Shown here in pieces: positions 1 through 5,770 of a stretch of 5,950 nucleotides of DNA; position 1 is the first letter of the stretch, and the number at the start of each line of letters is the position of its first letter. Position numbers and translations under genes: made by a program. Below the pieces are notes generated by a model. It was not told the DNA's origin. It saw only the letters and a list, made by a program, of their open reading frames with translations, and did not search any database. Source of the stretch: Quisquiliibacterium sp. (GTDB lineage: Bacteria; Pseudomonadota; Gammaproteobacteria; Burkholderiales; Burkholderiaceae_E); assembly GCA_023257915.1 (NCBI GenBank), contig JALRBB010000175.1:1-5950 (forward strand). The letters are read 5' to 3'.

Positions 1-783
1 GCACATGAATATATCGATGTAGGTCATGAACATGATGTTGAACACTACGATGATGAACACCATAATGATGAAGATCATCTGCGGATCGAAGGCGCGCAGA
101 GCCGGCGACCATTGCTCGATGACCGCGCGCCGCAGCGCGTCGCCGGTTGAATACGGCGCCAGCGCAACGTTGCGCATATTCGCTGCACGCGGCGTCTCAC
201 CGCTGAACGGATAGAGCCGCGACTGAAAGGTCGAGACCATCAGCACCCGCTCGTCGCCGGCGAAGATGTCCTCGCTGCCGTTGCCATGATGCACATCGAA
301 GTCGATCAGCGCGACCCGCTGCAAACCGAGCACATCGAGTGCATGGCGGATGCCCACCGCAACATTGTTGAAAAAACAAAAGCCCATCGCCTGACCGCGC
401 TCGGCATGATGCCCCGGAGGGCGCACATTGCAGAACGCGCGCTTGAAACCGCCGCGTACTACCAGCTCGGTGGCCTGCACCACCGCGCCGGCTGCATGCA
501 GTGCGGCTTCCCAGGTATGCGGATTCATGGCGGTGTCCGGGTCGATCGCCACAAAGCCTTCGCGCGGCGCGCGCGCGCGCAACTCGGCAACATGACGCGC
601 CTCGTGGGCACGCATCAACTGCTCCTCGCTGGCCGGCGTGGCGTCAAAGGCTTCCACGAAGTCGAGCAGGCCTTTGGCCAGCAAGCGGTCGCCGATCACG
701 CTGACGCGTTGCGCGCACTCCGGATGGCCCTGCCCCATCTCGTGGCGCAGGCTGCTCGCGTGGGTGATGTACGCGGTTCTCAT
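1..783 (-). CDS. Histone deacetylase family protein (AcuC/HDAC-like zinc amidohydrolase), partial, abnormal 3' part
   Basis: The protein begins MRTAYITHASSLRHEMGQGH and stays open for 261 codons to the window edge. Family members are zinc hydrolases that remove acetyl or other acyl groups from amines or lysines; the substrate here cannot be told. Visible family motifs are RPPGHHAERG with the catalytic His pair at residues 125-126, GFCFFNN just after it, and DFDVHHGNG at 161-169, whose D163 and H165 should be two zinc ligands. The start is supported by AAAGGAG four bases upstream. Up to PQMIFI (residues 234-239) the protein looks normal. Where relatives carry an SAGFDAH-type segment with the third zinc ligand, this one reads hydrophobic residues (IMVFIIVVFN and so on) to the edge. 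The catalytic Tyr region is not in view either. The real gene, at about 300-310 residues, would normally continue left. It is divergent from the dehydrogenase gene. Family assignment is firm; integrity of the gene is doubtful. Confidence 0.9.
   Translation of the reverse strand, partial: MRTAYITHASSLRHEMGQGHPECAQRVSVIGDRLLAKGLLDFVEAFDATPASEEQLMRAHEARHVAELRARAPREGFVAIDPDTAMNPHTWEAALHAAGAVVQATELVVRGGFKRAFCNVRPPGHHAERGQAMGFCFFNNVAVGIRHALDVLGLQRVALIDFDVHHGNGSEDIFAGDERVLMVSTFQSRLYPFSGETPRAANMRNVALAPYSTGDALRRAVIEQWSPALRAFDPQMIFIIMVFIIVVFNIMFMTYIDIFMC
23..82. repeat. Degenerate 15-bp tandem repeat, AT-rich, at the left edge
   Basis: Successive 15-base units can be aligned: TTGAACACTACGATG (38-52), ATGAACACCATAATG (53-67) and ATGAAGATCATCTGC (68-82), with a shorter related unit ATGAACATGATG at 26-37. 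Positions 1-80 contain 29 G or C (about 36%), against 27 of 40 in positions 81-120, so composition changes sharply near position 80. Being a multiple of three, the repeat gives five-residue patterns on both strands: hydrophobic (MVFII, VVFNI) in the deacetylase frame, and His/Asp/Glu-rich (EHYDD, EHHND) in plus frame 1. It may be genuine low-complexity sequence or an assembly or amplification artefact. Confidence 0.5.
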
Positions 784-854
784 GCAGCTCCTTTCATCGC
801 AGGCTGTCCGCCACCAAAGCCTGGAGCAGGCAGATGGCGCATGCGCATAGGCGC

Positions 855-880
855 CTGGTGATGCGACGGCTTGTCACCAG
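855..880. promoter_or_regulatory. Inverted repeat in the divergent deacetylase/dehydrogenase intergenic region (possible operator)
   Basis: CTGGTGA (855-861) and TCACCAG (874-880) form a perfect 7-bp inverted repeat with a 12-base spacer, a layout compatible with a dimeric repressor or activator site. Nearby are a perfect 10-bp palindrome GCGCATGCGC (837-846) and an 8-bp direct repeat TGCGACGG (862-869 and 898-905). All lie in the 159 bp between two divergent start codons, where shared control would be expected. No regulator gene is visible in the window and no clear -35/-10 pair could be assigned, so an operator role is inference. Confidence 0.25.
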
Positions 881-942
881 TCTACCGTCGGCCGGGCTGC
901 GACGGTTATGCTCGCGACTTTCGACTACGCGAGGAGCAGTCC

Positions 943-1710
943 ATGACGGCACAGATGCAGGACAAGACCGTGGTGATCACCGGTGCGGGCTCGGGTTTCG
1001 GCAAGGCAAGTGCGCTGCTGTTCGCCAGGCAAGGCGCCAAGGTCATCGTGGGTGACCTGAACCTGGACACCGCACAGGCCACCGCCGACGAAATTCGTGC
1101 GCTGGGTGCCAGCGCGAAGGCGTTGCAGGTAGACGTTGCGCAGGAGGCTTCGGTGGAGAGCTTTTTTGCCGGTGCAATCGACACTTACGGACGCATCGAC
1201 TGCGCGTTCAACAATGCCGGCATCCTGGGCCCGGTCAAGGAAATGCATGAGGTTACGCTCGACGAATACGAGCGGATCATGGCGGTCAATTCGCGCGGCG
1301 TATGGCTGTGCATGCGCGCCGAGATCCGCGCGATGCTTGCGCAGCAGGTTCCCCAGGGCGGGCATTCGATCGTCAACACCGCGTCGGTAGCGGGCCTGGT
1401 GGCCAGCGCGATGCTGCCCGCCTATGGCGCATCCAAGCATGCGGTGGTCGGCATGACCCGCAGTGCGGCACGCTCCTACGGACGACGCGGTATCCGCATC
1501 AATGCGGTCTGCCCGGGTCCGGTCGAGACGCCGCTGGCCGGGCCGCTGTTCGCATCGGACAAGCGCCGGGACATGCTGCTTGAGCGCCAGGCACTGGATC
1601 ATTTCGGCACGCCCGAGGAAGTCGCCGAAATGGTGGTGTGGCTATCTTCGCCGGCAGCCTCGCTGGTCACTGGCACGCCGATGCGAGTGGATGCCGGAGC
1701 GCTGACCTGA
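943..1710 (+). CDS. SDR family NAD(P)-dependent oxidoreductase (classical short-chain dehydrogenase)
   Basis: A 255-residue protein, the usual length for a classical short-chain dehydrogenase/reductase. It carries the full set of family motifs: TGAGSGFG at 13-20 (dinucleotide-binding loop), NNAG at 90-93, N116, S148, and Y161 with K165 (YGASK), giving the Asn-Ser-Tyr-Lys catalytic tetrad. PGPVETP follows the active site. Asp38 at the end of the second strand (VIVGDLN) suggests NAD(H) rather than NADP(H), since acidic residues there usually repel the phosphate. The protein should be cytosolic and oxidise an alcohol or reduce a carbonyl; the substrate cannot be inferred. The start ATG at 943 has GAGGAG six bases upstream. 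The frame is open further upstream to 871, but that start has no comparable ribosome site and its extension shows no family features. It is divergent from the deacetylase gene. Confidence 0.95.
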   Translation: MTAQMQDKTVVITGAGSGFGKASALLFARQGAKVIVGDLNLDTAQATADEIRALGASAKALQVDVAQEASVESFFAGAIDTYGRIDCAFNNAGILGPVKEMHEVTLDEYERIMAVNSRGVWLCMRAEIRAMLAQQVPQGGHSIVNTASVAGLVASAMLPAYGASKHAVVGMTRSAARSYGRRGIRINAVCPGPVETPLAGPLFASDKRRDMLLERQALDHFGTPEEVAEMVVWLSSPAASLVTGTPMRVDAGALT

Positions 1711-1735
1711 AGCGGTCGACCTTGCGTCGGCAACA

Positions 1736-1771
1736 TCAGGCTGCGTGAGAAGCAGCCTGAAAGCAGGCTGC
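1736..1771. repeat. Three-arm repeat forming two mutually exclusive hairpins between SDR gene and tRNA-Gly
   Basis: CAGGCTGC occurs at 1737-1744 and again at 1764-1771, with its exact reverse complement GCAGCCTG at 1752-1759 between them. The middle arm can pair left (9 bp including flanking T1736-A1760, 7-base loop) or right (8 bp, AAAG loop), not both. It lies 26 bases after the dehydrogenase stop codon and about 33 bases beyond the tRNA 3' end, which enters from the other strand. It could therefore slow or end transcription from both sides. There is no T-run on either strand, so it is not a canonical intrinsic terminator. Confidence 0.5.
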
Positions 1772-1803
1772 GAGCTGCGCACCGGGCTGGCCGGTGGCGG
1801 TCG

Positions 1804-1877
1804 TAGAGCGGGCGATGGGAATCGAACCCACGTTCCGAGCTTGGGAAGCTAGTGTCTTACCATTAGACGACGCCCGC
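1804..1877 (-). tRNA. tRNA-Gly (anticodon CCC)
   Basis: Read on the minus strand, a complete cloverleaf folds over 71 bases (1807-1877): acceptor GCGGGCG with CGCCCGC (7 perfect pairs), D stem GTCT with AGAC around a loop containing GG, anticodon loop TTCCCAA with CCC at 1845-1843, four-base variable loop, T stem GTGGG with CCCAT and T loop TTCGATT, discriminator T. The overall sequence closely resembles bacterial tRNA-Gly(CCC), which reads GGG codons. Two oddities are visible. Anticodon stem pair 28-42 is T against C (1851 and 1837), a mismatch. The three bases after the discriminator are CTA (1806-1804), not CCA, so the CCA end must be added after transcription. The coordinates given include this CTA. 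Confidence 0.95.
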
Positions 1878-1887
1878 GACCGACCGT

Positions 1888-1893
1888 ATTCTA
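1888..1893 (-). promoter_or_regulatory. Probable -10 box of the tRNA-Gly promoter
   Basis: On the minus strand TAGAAT (one change from TATAAT) lies ten bases upstream of the tRNA 5' end, which would place transcription start a few bases before the mature end. The stretch between is GC-rich (ACGGTCGGTC), like the discriminators of stringently controlled stable-RNA promoters. I could not find a convincing -35 at 16-18 bases, so this is a moderate call. Confidence 0.4.
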
Positions 1894-1969
1894 GCCGAGA
1901 AGGCCGGCTGGGCGAGACCCAACCAGTGATGGCCGTGGCGGTTCCGCCTTTTCCCAACGGAGTCAAACA

Positions 1970-2428
1970 ATGCAGGAAACGCGCTTTGAAGGCACGCTGC
2001 AATGGCACGGCCAGTCGCCGGACATTGCGTTCGACTACGACCACTTCAACCGTCTTGCGACGCTGAGCTTTGCCGGTGGCGCGAGCGTCGAGGCATCGGC
2101 CGCTTCGTCGTTCAAGGGCGACGACACGCTGCTCAATCCCGAGACCTTCATGCTGGCATCGCTGATGCATTGCCACTTTCTGACCTTCATGTCGATCGCG
2201 GCCAAGTCTCGCGCACCGATTGCCGCCTATTCGGACAGCGCGGTGGGCACGCTTGCGATGAAGGACGGCAAGACGCGCTACGTCGAGGTCACGCTGCGCC
2301 CGAAGGTGCGCTTCGTCAACGAGGCCGATGCGGCCAAGCTGGCGTCGCTGCACGAGAAGGCGCACCAGAACTGCTTCATGGGCAACTCGGTGAACTTCGA
2401 GATCAAGGTGGAGCCGGAACTCGGATGA
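1970..2428 (+). CDS. OsmC family protein (peroxiredoxin-like)
   Basis: A 152-residue cytosolic protein of the OsmC/Ohr superfamily, whose characterised members reduce organic hydroperoxides with a pair of cysteines. The two key cysteines are present: C68 in the central helix ([11 protein letters not shown]) and C135 in [10 protein letters not shown], with LNPETF at 55-60 before the first, including the Glu typical of the active site. The wording around both cysteines fits the OsmC/YhfA-type branch more than the Ohr branch, so the hydroperoxidase role is probable, not certain. Length is normal for the family. The start ATG has CGGAG seven bases upstream. The last codons overlap the next gene (ATGA at 2425-2428), so it is probably cotranscribed and translationally coupled with trmB. 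Confidence 0.9.
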   Translation: MQETRFEGTLQWHGQSPDIAFDYDHFNRLATLSFAGGASVEASAASSFKGDDTLLNPETFMLASLMHCHFLTFMSIAAKSRAPIAAYSDSAVGTLAMKDGKTRYVEVTLRPKVRFVNEADAAKLASLHEKAHQNCFMGNSVNFEIKVEPELG

Positions 2429-3174
2429 CTGAAGCTTCCCCGCAAGACCCGCCGCCGGCCGAACATCCGCATATCCGCAGCTTCTCCGGGCGTCGCGGCC
2501 ACTTCACCAGTGGGCAGCGCCAGGCCTACGAGCAGTTGCTGCCGCGCTGGTCGATTGACTATCGCCCGCAGCCACTCGACCTGGCGGCCGCCTTCGGGCG
2601 CCAGGCACCGGTCGTGCTGGAGATCGGCTTTGGCATGGGAGAGACCACCGCGCGGATCGCTGCTGCGCGCCCCGAGTGCAACTTCCTCGGAGTCGAGGTC
2701 TATCCTGCCGGAGTTGGCAGTTTGCTGATGAAGATCGACGCGGCCGGACTGCAGAACCTGCGCCTCATCCAGCATGACGCGATCGAGGTGGTGCGCGACA
2801 TGATCGCGCCGGACAGCCTGGCGGCGGTGCATGTGTTTTTTCCGGATCCCTGGCCCAAGGCCCGGCATCACAAACGCCGCATCATCCGGCCAAGCTTTGT
2901 CGAACTGCTGGCCAGCCGGCTGGCACCGGGCGGCATCCTGCACTGCGCGACCGACTGGGAACACTATGCTCTGCAAATGCTGGCTGTGCTGGCGCAGCAG
3001 CCCTGGCTGGAGAACACCGCCGGCGCCGTCCAGCTCGCAGACACCGCCGCCGACACGACTGGCTTTGCGCCCCGCCCCGACTACCGTCCGCTGACCAAGT
3101 TCGAGCAACGCGGCATCCGGCTGGGCCACGGTGTCTGGGACATCGTGTTTCGAAAACGCTCCAGCCTCGGGTAA
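2425..3174 (+). CDS. trmB: tRNA (guanine-N7-)-methyltransferase TrmB
   Basis: A 249-residue SAM-dependent enzyme that methylates N7 of G46 in the variable loop of tRNAs. Family hallmarks occur in order: [10 protein letters not shown] (18-27), the SAM-binding EIGFGMGE (66-73), [10 protein letters not shown] (89-98), the acidic D118-A119 of the SAM pocket, [15 protein letters not shown] (138-152), TDWEHYA (176-182), and the C-terminal tRNA-binding [16 protein letters not shown] (224-239). The N-terminal 16 residues are Pro-rich and probably disordered, as is common in this family. Start choice: ATG at 2425 overlaps the stop of the OsmC-family gene in ATGA, pointing to termination-reinitiation coupling. 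The reading frame is open much further upstream (to 2002), but that is the shadow frame of the OsmC gene. The protein ends 43 bp before the convergent uppP stop. Confidence 0.97.
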   Translation: MTEASPQDPPPAEHPHIRSFSGRRGHFTSGQRQAYEQLLPRWSIDYRPQPLDLAAAFGRQAPVVLEIGFGMGETTARIAAARPECNFLGVEVYPAGVGSLLMKIDAAGLQNLRLIQHDAIEVVRDMIAPDSLAAVHVFFPDPWPKARHHKRRIIRPSFVELLASRLAPGGILHCATDWEHYALQMLAVLAQQPWLENTAGAVQLADTAADTTGFAPRPDYRPLTKFEQRGIRLGHGVWDIVFRKRSSLG

Positions 3175-3217
3175 GCGGCTGCCGGCGATCGGTCAGGAGC
3201 CGCGCCGGGCGCCGCGC

Positions 3218-4066
3218 TCAAGCGGACCAGTTGACGACGCCGGTCCAGGCCGTGGTCAGCACGATCAGTCCGAACGCGATCCGGTACCAGGCGAACGGAA
3301 TGAAGTCGTGGCTGGCGACATAACGCAGCAGCCAGTGCACACAGGCCAGCGCACTAAAAAACGCGAACGCCAGCCCGACGCCGAACATCGGCAGATCGTC
3401 CAGGCTCAGCAGCTCGCGGTACTTCCAGCAGTCGTAGACCCCGGCGCCGATCAGCGTCGGAATCGCCAGAAAAAATGAGAACTCGGTCGCCGCGCGGCGT
3501 GACAGACCGAACAGCATGCCGCCGATGATCGTCGCCCCGGAACGACTGGTTCCCGGGATCAGCGCGAAGGATTGCGCAACCCCCATCTTCAGCGCATCCA
3601 TTGCGCGCATCTCGTCGACCGAATCGATTCTGGGTGGTCGCTGGAGCCGCCGCTGACGATACTCAACCCATAAGATCACCAGGCCGCCAAGGATAAAAGC
3701 GATCGCCACCGGTACCGGGTGGAACAGGTAGTGCTTGATCCGGGACGCGAACAGCACACCGAGCATCGCGGCCGGCAGAAATGCGATCAGCACGTTCAGC
3801 GAGAAACGTCTCGCTGCCGGATCCGAACCCAGGCCCCGGACAACTGCCCCGATCTTTTGCCGGTAATACCAGATCACCGAAAACATAGCGCCGGTCTGGA
3901 TCGCGATATCGAAGAGCTTTTCCTTGTCGCCGGAGAACCCGAGCAGACTGCTGGCCAGAATCAGGTGGCCGGTGCTCGAGATCGGCAGAAATTCGGTCAG
4001 CCCCTCAACAACGCCGAGAATCGCGGCCTTGAGCAGCAGCGGTAAGGCAAAGAGAAATTCAAACAT
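3218..4066 (-). CDS. uppP: Undecaprenyl-diphosphatase UppP (BacA family)
   Basis: A 282-residue integral inner-membrane enzyme that dephosphorylates undecaprenyl pyrophosphate, recycling the lipid carrier for peptidoglycan and other surface polymers; overproduction of the family gives bacitracin resistance. Diagnostic motifs are [14 protein letters not shown] at 21-34 (active-site Glu, Ser and His), [10 protein letters not shown] at 52-61, and [10 protein letters not shown] at 171-180 with the essential Arg at 175, followed by a [14 protein letters not shown] segment. Several hydrophobic helices spread over the whole length, and the size is close to that of other family members (about 265-290). 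It begins six bases after the upstream unknown gene's stop; GAGG overlapping that TGA is the likely ribosome site, which implies translational coupling. It is the last gene of the minus-strand set and convergent with trmB. Confidence 0.97.
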   Translation of the reverse strand: MFEFLFALPLLLKAAILGVVEGLTEFLPISSTGHLILASSLLGFSGDKEKLFDIAIQTGAMFSVIWYYRQKIGAVVRGLGSDPAARRFSLNVLIAFLPAAMLGVLFASRIKHYLFHPVPVAIAFILGGLVILWVEYRQRRLQRPPRIDSVDEMRAMDALKMGVAQSFALIPGTSRSGATIIGGMLFGLSRRAATEFSFFLAIPTLIGAGVYDCWKYRELLSLDDLPMFGVGLAFAFFSALACVHWLLRYVASHDFIPFAWYRIAFGLIVLTTAWTGVVNWSA

Positions 4067-4072
4067 TCGGCC

Positions 4073-4651
4073 TCAGTGCATCAAGTTGGATTTGCCGCCA
4101 TCGGCGGATGAATTCAGGCTTTCCAGCATCCAATCGGGCCAGATCTCGGCAGGCCAGTCGGCGCGCCGAAACTGCGTGTGCAACACACCCAGCCATTGGC
4201 GCATCGGCATCGGGCGAAGGCTCAGCGAGACCGCCTCATCGGGCTGGTCGCCACGAAACACCAGTTGCACCTGCTGTCCTTGCAGCGAGACATCGACCGA
4301 GGTCACCAGCCATTGGCGCGCGTCAGGCTCAGCGCGCACCGGTTCCTGCACCTCCAAGGCCGCGGTCGCACTTTGCTGGCGAAACCCCTGAATCGCATCG
4401 GCCGCAAGGCTCTGCGGCACTTCGCGCTGTAGCCAATCGAACAACCTGGGCAGCAGTCGCACCAGCATGCGCCGGGTCAGCCACAGGCACAGCGCCTCAT
4501 CGGCATCGGTCTCGCCGGTGAGCAGGATCCGGTCCTCGCGCTCCTGAAACTCGGTGGTGAGGCGAGTCAGCTTGGCGGGCGCAAGCGGCTTATCGTTATC
4601 GGCCGACTCGGGCGCAACCGCCTGCGGGTCGAGCGAGCGGCTGCTAGTCAA
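4073..4651 (-). CDS. Conserved-looking hypothetical protein, TTG start, between protease and uppP
   Basis: A 192-residue soluble protein without signal peptide or membrane segment; I do not recognise a named family or function. The N-terminal ~27 residues are polar and Pro/Ala-rich. A core follows: FQEREDRILLTGE (35-47), then CLWLTRRMLVRLLPRLFDWL (55-74), which looks like an amphipathic helix rich in Arg, Leu and Trp. A linker leads to a predicted strand-rich part (114-146) and a Trp-rich C-terminal region with W153, W166, W171 and W174 (RADWPAEIWPDWM). The start is TTG at 4651, backed by AAGGAG with a six-base spacer; it overlaps the protease stop by 8 nt. No in-frame ATG gives a plausible alternative before the conserved-looking core. 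The tight packing between an exported protease and uppP suggests an envelope-related job, but that is inference from position alone. Confidence 0.8.
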   Translation of the reverse strand: MTSSRSLDPQAVAPESADNDKPLAPAKLTRLTTEFQEREDRILLTGETDADEALCLWLTRRMLVRLLPRLFDWLQREVPQSLAADAIQGFRQQSATAALEVQEPVRAEPDARQWLVTSVDVSLQGQQVQLVFRGDQPDEAVSLSLRPMPMRQWLGVLHTQFRRADWPAEIWPDWMLESLNSSADGGKSNLMH

Positions 4652-5567
4652 TCGTCGCTCCTTCGGCGGCCGGTGCCGACTGGTCCGCAGAACGCTGCCC
4701 CGCGGGCGGCGGATTGCGCCCGATCACTGCGATCACCGATTCCTGCGTCGCGCGGAAGATCTCGAAGGGCCGCGGATTGGCCTCCAGGTCCGGTGCACGC
4801 ACCGGCACCATCAAACCTGCCTCGTCCAGGAAATGCTTGAGCTGGGCGGATTTCAGCGCGAAATTGACGTTTTGCGGCAGATCTTTGGTCTTTTCAGCGA
4901 CCGTCAGTGCGTTGAGCTTGGCCCGCACCACGCCGATCACCGAACCGTCAGGCGCGAGCACCGGTCCGCCGGAATTGCCTTTTTGAATCTCGGCGCTTAG
5001 CTGGAAATAGCCTTCGTCGCCGGCCTCGTTGCGATCGCCATTGACCAGCCCCTGCGTGATTTTCTTCGACAAGCCTTGCAGGCGCGGCTGCGGATAGCCA
5101 ATGACCAGCGCCTCCAGTCCGATCGGCACCCCCCGCCACTCGGCCAGCGGCAGGGCCGGCAGCGGCAGTCGCGCCTTGAGCAAGGCGAGATCGCGTTTCT
5201 CGTCGACTCTGACCACCTGGGCGACGCGCCACTTGTTGCGCGCCACCGGGCCGACCAGAATCTGGGATTTATCGCGAATCACATGATGCGCGGTGACGAA
5301 GTAGCCATCGTCGGTCACCGCAAATCCGGTGCCGAAACTGACCTGTACCCGGGTCTGGGATTGGCCGGAGGTCTGGGGTTGGCTGGGGGTCTGCGCCCGT
5401 ACCGGCGCCGACATGATCAGTGCGGCCAGCGCGATCGCCGCGCAGAACGCAAGCAGCATCAGCCCCGGCGCGCCGGCAGGATGCGATCGCCGACCGCCGT
5501 CGGTGACGGCATGCAGCCACCCGATCGGGCGGGCGCAGCGGTGCTGAAAACTGGGGCGGAACTTCAT
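4644..5567 (-). CDS. Exported trypsin-like serine protease (S1C/HtrA-like), no PDZ domain
   Basis: A 307-residue protein starting at ATG 5567 with GGAG seven bases upstream. Residues 36-58 form a hydrophobic stretch ending in APVRA-Q, a good signal-peptidase I site, so the protease domain should act in the periplasm; the 35 residues before it are unusually long and basic. The trypsin-like fold carries the triad H95 (TAHHVI), D126 (KRDLALLK) and S199 (KGNSGGP), with FGTGFAV (78-84) and VIGYPQ (155-160) also typical of HtrA/Deg-type proteases. The domain ends near residue 270. The remaining tail is Pro/Ala-rich and there is no room for a PDZ domain, unlike DegP or DegS, so substrate sensing must differ. 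Just after the signal peptide lie three six-residue repeats (T-x-x-Q-x-Q). The frame is open up to 5777, but that longer start would overlap the divergent methyltransferase gene and lacks support. It leads a three-gene set with the unknown gene and uppP. Confidence 0.9.
   Translation of the reverse strand: MKFRPSFQHRCARPIGWLHAVTDGGRRSHPAGAPGLMLLAFCAAIALAALIMSAPVRAQTPSQPQTSGQSQTRVQVSFGTGFAVTDDGYFVTAHHVIRDKSQILVGPVARNKWRVAQVVRVDEKRDLALLKARLPLPALPLAEWRGVPIGLEALVIGYPQPRLQGLSKKITQGLVNGDRNEAGDEGYFQLSAEIQKGNSGGPVLAPDGSVIGVVRAKLNALTVAEKTKDLPQNVNFALKSAQLKHFLDEAGLMVPVRAPDLEANPRPFEIFRATQESVIAVIGRNPPPAGQRSADQSAPAAEGATID
4658..4663 (-). promoter_or_regulatory. Ribosome binding site that fixes the TTG start of the unknown gene
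   Basis: On the minus strand AAGGAG stands six bases (CGACGA) before TTG at 4651-4649, inside the 3' end of the protease gene. This strong Shine-Dalgarno match at ideal spacing is the main reason for accepting a TTG start and the 8-nt gene overlap. Confidence 0.7.
5337..5390 (-). repeat. Three imperfect 18-bp tandem repeats coding T-x-x-Q-x-Q
   Basis: Inside the protease gene, three consecutive 18-base units read TPSQPQ, TSGQSQ and TRVQVS. They sit directly after the predicted signal-peptide cleavage point and probably form a flexible linker before the protease domain. Similarity of the DNA (CAGACC recurring every 18 bases) suggests origin by duplication; copy number may vary among strains. 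Confidence 0.55.
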
Positions 5568-5735
5568 CCATGAACTCCGGCGCGGGTAGGCTCCACGATA
5601 CACGAGGCCAATTCGCGTCAGCGCATCGACAGCCGGCGCAAGCACAATGCATGCACTAACAAGCTGGCTTGCGACCCCGCCGAGCGTCGCCCCGACGCGC
5701 CGCGACAACCACTGCCTGCCCGCACCCCGTCCGAT

Positions 5736-5744
5736 TGGTAGAAT
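5736..5744 (+). promoter_or_regulatory. Possible extended -10 promoter for the methyltransferase gene
   Basis: TGGTAGAAT matches the extended -10 pattern (TGn followed by one change from TATAAT). It lies 26 bases upstream of the ATG at 5771, and no good -35 is seen, as extended -10 promoters tolerate. The leader would be about 20 bases. Confidence 0.35.
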
Positions 5745-5770
5745 TGAGCCTGGATTCAAAAGGCTCCGAC

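Noticed and set aside
286..861. A 191-codon plus-strand open frame opposite the deacetylase
   Set aside because: Antisense to a region coding intact HDAC motifs (PPGHHAERG, DFDVHHGNG); composition is that of a shadow frame.
925..1602. A 225-codon minus-strand open frame opposite the dehydrogenase
   Set aside because: Antisense shadow of a complete SDR gene; no recognisable motif and no ribosome site of note.
1804..1877. tRNA-Gly as an integration site with a mobile element beside it
   Set aside because: No second copy of the tRNA 3' end, no integrase gene and no composition shift on either side within the window.
1937..1952. Small GC hairpin followed by TTTT upstream of the OsmC-family gene, resembling an attenuator
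   Set aside because: The stem is only 4-5 bp with a tiny loop and four Ts; too weak to call a terminator, and it lies 18 bases before a start codon.
2278..3129. A 283-codon open frame on the minus strand opposite trmB
   Set aside because: It lies antisense to a gene with unmistakable TrmB motifs; its translation is Arg/Gln/Gly-rich without family features, as expected from GC-rich shadow frames.
3175..3217. Bidirectional terminator between trmB and uppP
   Set aside because: GCGGCT (3175-3180) and AGCCGC (3198-3203) can pair, but the loop is 17 bases and there is no T-run on either strand; not enough to call.
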